Shown here in pieces: positions 12,090 to 13,753 of a stretch of 13,753 nucleotides of DNA. Source of the stretch: an uncultured Ruminococcus sp. (GTDB lineage Bacteria; Bacillota; Clostridia; Oscillospirales; Acutalibacteraceae); NCBI GenBank assembly GCA_902773065.1, contig CACYDD010000062.1, positions 1-13,753 of the forward strand, in the 5' to 3' direction. The stretch's first letter is position 1, and each line of letters starts with the position of its first letter. Under the pieces are notes generated by a model, which was given only the letters and a program-made list of their open reading frames with translations, was not told the DNA's origin and searched no databases. The position numbers and the translations under genes were made by a program.

Positions 12090-12914
12090 TCATCCTCCCT
12101 GCACACAAAGCCGTTTAATCGCACTTTTCCATATGAGCTTGCACAGTAAAAACATCATCAGAAGCCAGAAAATCTGCAAGCCGAAATTCAGAAGCATTTC
12201 CGTTATACTGTATTTTCCAATGTAGATCATCACAGGTGTATAGCTGAGGGAGGCAAACGGCAGAAACGCAAGAATGTTTTTCAGCACTGTCGGCATAAAT
12301 GCAAGCGGTATCACCGCACCCGAAAGGAATTTCAGCAATATTTTTTTCAGGATTCCCATTCCCCACAGGTTCGTTACATAAAAGGCAAGAAACCCGAAGC
12401 TCATATTCATGTAGAACGAGATCAGGTAGGCAACCGCTCCACTAAGGAGATAAAACAGGCAGTTCAGCGGCTGGAACATTACCATACCTGCCGTTACTCC
12501 GCGATAGATCTCAATGCATACCGTCATCGGCACAAAAACCATCACAAACAAAATCATCGGATTAGCAATATCCTTGAACAGTACGCTGAGATTGAAATTG
12601 ACAGGCTTCAGCAGCCGCATGGAAATACTGCCGTCCTTGATTTCCTCCGCAATGGCACTGTCTGCCTGACTCATAGTAAGGTAAGCTGTCACATTGGTCA
12701 TGAACAGATACAAAAACATATCCTGCATATCAAATCCCATGAAATCGTCGCCGCCCGAAGCCGCAAATACTGCTTTCCATACATAAAACATGACAAAGCA
12801 GTACAACAGTTCACTGAGAGAAAAAAAGATCATATTCACACTGTACATCAGCGTAGACTGAATACTTGCCCTTGTAAAGGGAAAATATAATTTTCTGATC
12901 TTACCCAATCTCAT
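12090..12914 (-). CDS. ABC-2 type transporter permease (ABC2_membrane_6/DUF990-like), first subunit
   Basis: Membrane subunit of the same exporter, 274 aa. The N-terminal RKLYFPFTRASIQSTLMYSV leads into about six hydrophobic segments, including FFSLSELLYCFVMFYVWKAV, MFLYLFMTNVTAYLTM, LLKPVNFNLSVLFKDIANP with the next helix, LFYLLSGAVAYLISFYMNMS and the C-terminal FWLLMMFLLCKLIWKSAIKR. DGSISMRLLKPVNF is a recognisable cytosolic loop of this family. The start chosen overlaps the ATPase stop by 14 bases and has GAGGGGG directly upstream. A longer reading from 13166 lies fully inside the ATPase gene and is rejected. It probably forms a heterodimer with the next gene product. Confidence 0.85.
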   Translation of the reverse strand: MRLGKIRKLYFPFTRASIQSTLMYSVNMIFFSLSELLYCFVMFYVWKAVFAASGGDDFMGFDMQDMFLYLFMTNVTAYLTMSQADSAIAEEIKDGSISMRLLKPVNFNLSVLFKDIANPMILFVMVFVPMTVCIEIYRGVTAGMVMFQPLNCLFYLLSGAVAYLISFYMNMSFGFLAFYVTNLWGMGILKKILLKFLSGAVIPLAFMPTVLKNILAFLPFASLSYTPVMIYIGKYSITEMLLNFGLQIFWLLMMFLLCKLIWKSAIKRLCVQGG

Positions 12915-13753
12915 CCACCCCCTCTTTATAAAGACGGCGGATGATCTCTTCAATATCTGCATCACGAATGGTAATATCTTTGGCATCTGTCCGGGAAAGC
13001 ATATAGGACAGCATATCTTTGACAGGCATTTTATCGCTGTTAAACCGAACCTTATATTTACCGTTCTGATTTTCCAGTTTAAAATCCTCACCTTTGAGCG
13101 AAATCCCTTTGCGAAATTCTTCTGCGGAAAAGCCGTCACCTTCTTCGGGTACAAAATCCAGCTCACGCATAATACCGTATTTGCTTTTCAATGCATCAAG
13201 TGACCCGTCATAAACCTTTTTGCCCTTATCCACCATAACAATCCTGCTGCAAAGCAGCTCAATATCACTGATATCATGCGTGGTAAGAATGACAGTCGTT
13301 TTTTCGGTGCGGTTAATTTCCATAATCGCATTTCTGATATTGTTTTTCACAACAACATCCAATCCAATGGTAGGTTCATCCAGAAACAGCACCTTCGGAC
13401 TGTGCAGGAGAGAAGCCGCAATATCCGCCCTCATTCTCTGACCAAGTGAAAGCGTCCGCACAGGGCTGCCAATAAAATCATCCAACTCCAGAACTTCATT
13501 CAGAAATGACATTTTCTTCTTAAAATCCTCATCACTGACTTCATAGATTTCTTTCAGTACTCCATAAGTTTCTCTCAGCGGCAAATCCCACCACAACTGT
13601 GTCCTCTGCCCGAAAACAACACCGATCTCCTTCACATATTTTTTACGATTGGCAGTCGGATTTTTGCCGTTGATCGTACAGCTTCCCGACGTCGGTGTCA
13701 GGATTCCCGTCAGCATTTTGATCACAGTTGATTTTCCGGCACCGTTCGGTCCG
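12901..13753 (-). CDS. ABC-2 type exporter ATP-binding protein (5' end beyond window)
   Basis: ATPase that drives the two permeases encoded downstream. The gene is cut by the window edge, so the first residues are missing. The visible part opens with Walker A GPNGAGKST in the last 28 bases of the window. It goes on with MLTGILTPTSG, the Q-loop VVFGQRTQLWWDLP, the signature TLSLGQRMRADIAASLLHSP (LSLGQ in place of LSGGQ), Walker B KVLFLDEPTIGLD and the switch histidine in ILTTHDISDI. A C-terminal accessory domain of about 90 residues follows (FVPEEGDGFSAEEF…IEEIIRRLYKEG), as in the NatA-like drug and lipid exporters. It overlaps the first permease by 14 bases. The promoter is outside the window. 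The substrate cannot be told from sequence. Confidence 0.93.
   Translation of the reverse strand, partial: GPNGAGKSTVIKMLTGILTPTSGSCTINGKNPTANRKKYVKEIGVVFGQRTQLWWDLPLRETYGVLKEIYEVSDEDFKKKMSFLNEVLELDDFIGSPVRTLSLGQRMRADIAASLLHSPKVLFLDEPTIGLDVVVKNNIRNAIMEINRTEKTTVILTTHDISDIELLCSRIVMVDKGKKVYDGSLDALKSKYGIMRELDFVPEEGDGFSAEEFRKGISLKGEDFKLENQNGKYKVRFNSDKMPVKDMLSYMLSRTDAKDITIRDADIEEIIRRLYKEGVDEIG

Noticed and set aside
12915..13166. Upstream extension of the first ABC permease
   Set aside because: It lies entirely within the ATPase gene in another frame, is not hydrophobic in the family pattern, and the ATG at 12914 has a good ribosome binding site and matches family length.

Overview
The window carries most of a division and cell wall (dcw) cluster of a low-to-moderate-GC, endospore-lineage Bacillota. 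The cluster lies on the minus strand, beside a small sporulation gene and an ABC-2 type exporter operon. A Ruminococcus-like Oscillospirales/Clostridia host is the best guess. The basis is the MraZ–RsmH–FtsL–SpoVD order, a DivIB-type FtsQ with long low-complexity ends, PASTA-bearing SpoVD, and SpoVAE. The genus is inference; no rRNA gene is present to confirm it.

Layout, in the direction of minus-strand transcription. A partial ABC ATPase is cut by the right edge and is followed by two ABC-2 permeases (12914–12090 and 12087–11296). The ABC operon converges on a plus-strand spoVAE-like gene (10690–11049), and a bidirectional hairpin terminator lies between them. The dcw operon starts at a strong sigma-A promoter (10472–10444) followed at once by three phased 10-bp repeats, which form a likely MraZ autoregulatory operator. 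It then reads mraZ, rsmH, ftsL, spoVD/ftsI, an unusual 182-residue Mur-ligase-like gene, mraY, ftsW, murG and ftsQ/divIB. The left 132 bases lie downstream of ftsQ and hold a perfect 12-bp inverted repeat.

How the genes work together. MraZ and RsmH are the regulatory and ribosome-modifying lead genes. MraY makes lipid I and MurG makes lipid II. FtsW polymerises glycan, SpoVD/FtsI cross-links it, and FtsL and FtsQ/DivIB are the bitopic scaffold that activates this synthase pair at the septum. No complete murE, murF, murD or murC is present in the stretch. In the place where murE/murF usually sit, between the PBP and mraY, there is a compact ORF. It keeps the order of elements of the Mur ligase central domain but lacks the P-loop, the catalytic residues and both flanking domains.

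The most notable observations are: (1) this apparent Mur-ligase pseudoenzyme with a strong ribosome binding site; (2) three arrays of degenerate tandem heptamers, each starting at or just after the stop codon of a gene (spoVAE, mraY, the last ABC permease) and in the same orientation relative to it; (3) the phased MraZ operator; (4) a GC-rich hairpin module in the murG–ftsQ spacer; (5) the basic head and acidic Tyr/Asp/Glu tail of FtsQ; (6) tandem hairpins between ftsL and spoVD. I saw no tRNA, rRNA, CRISPR, transposase or phage gene.
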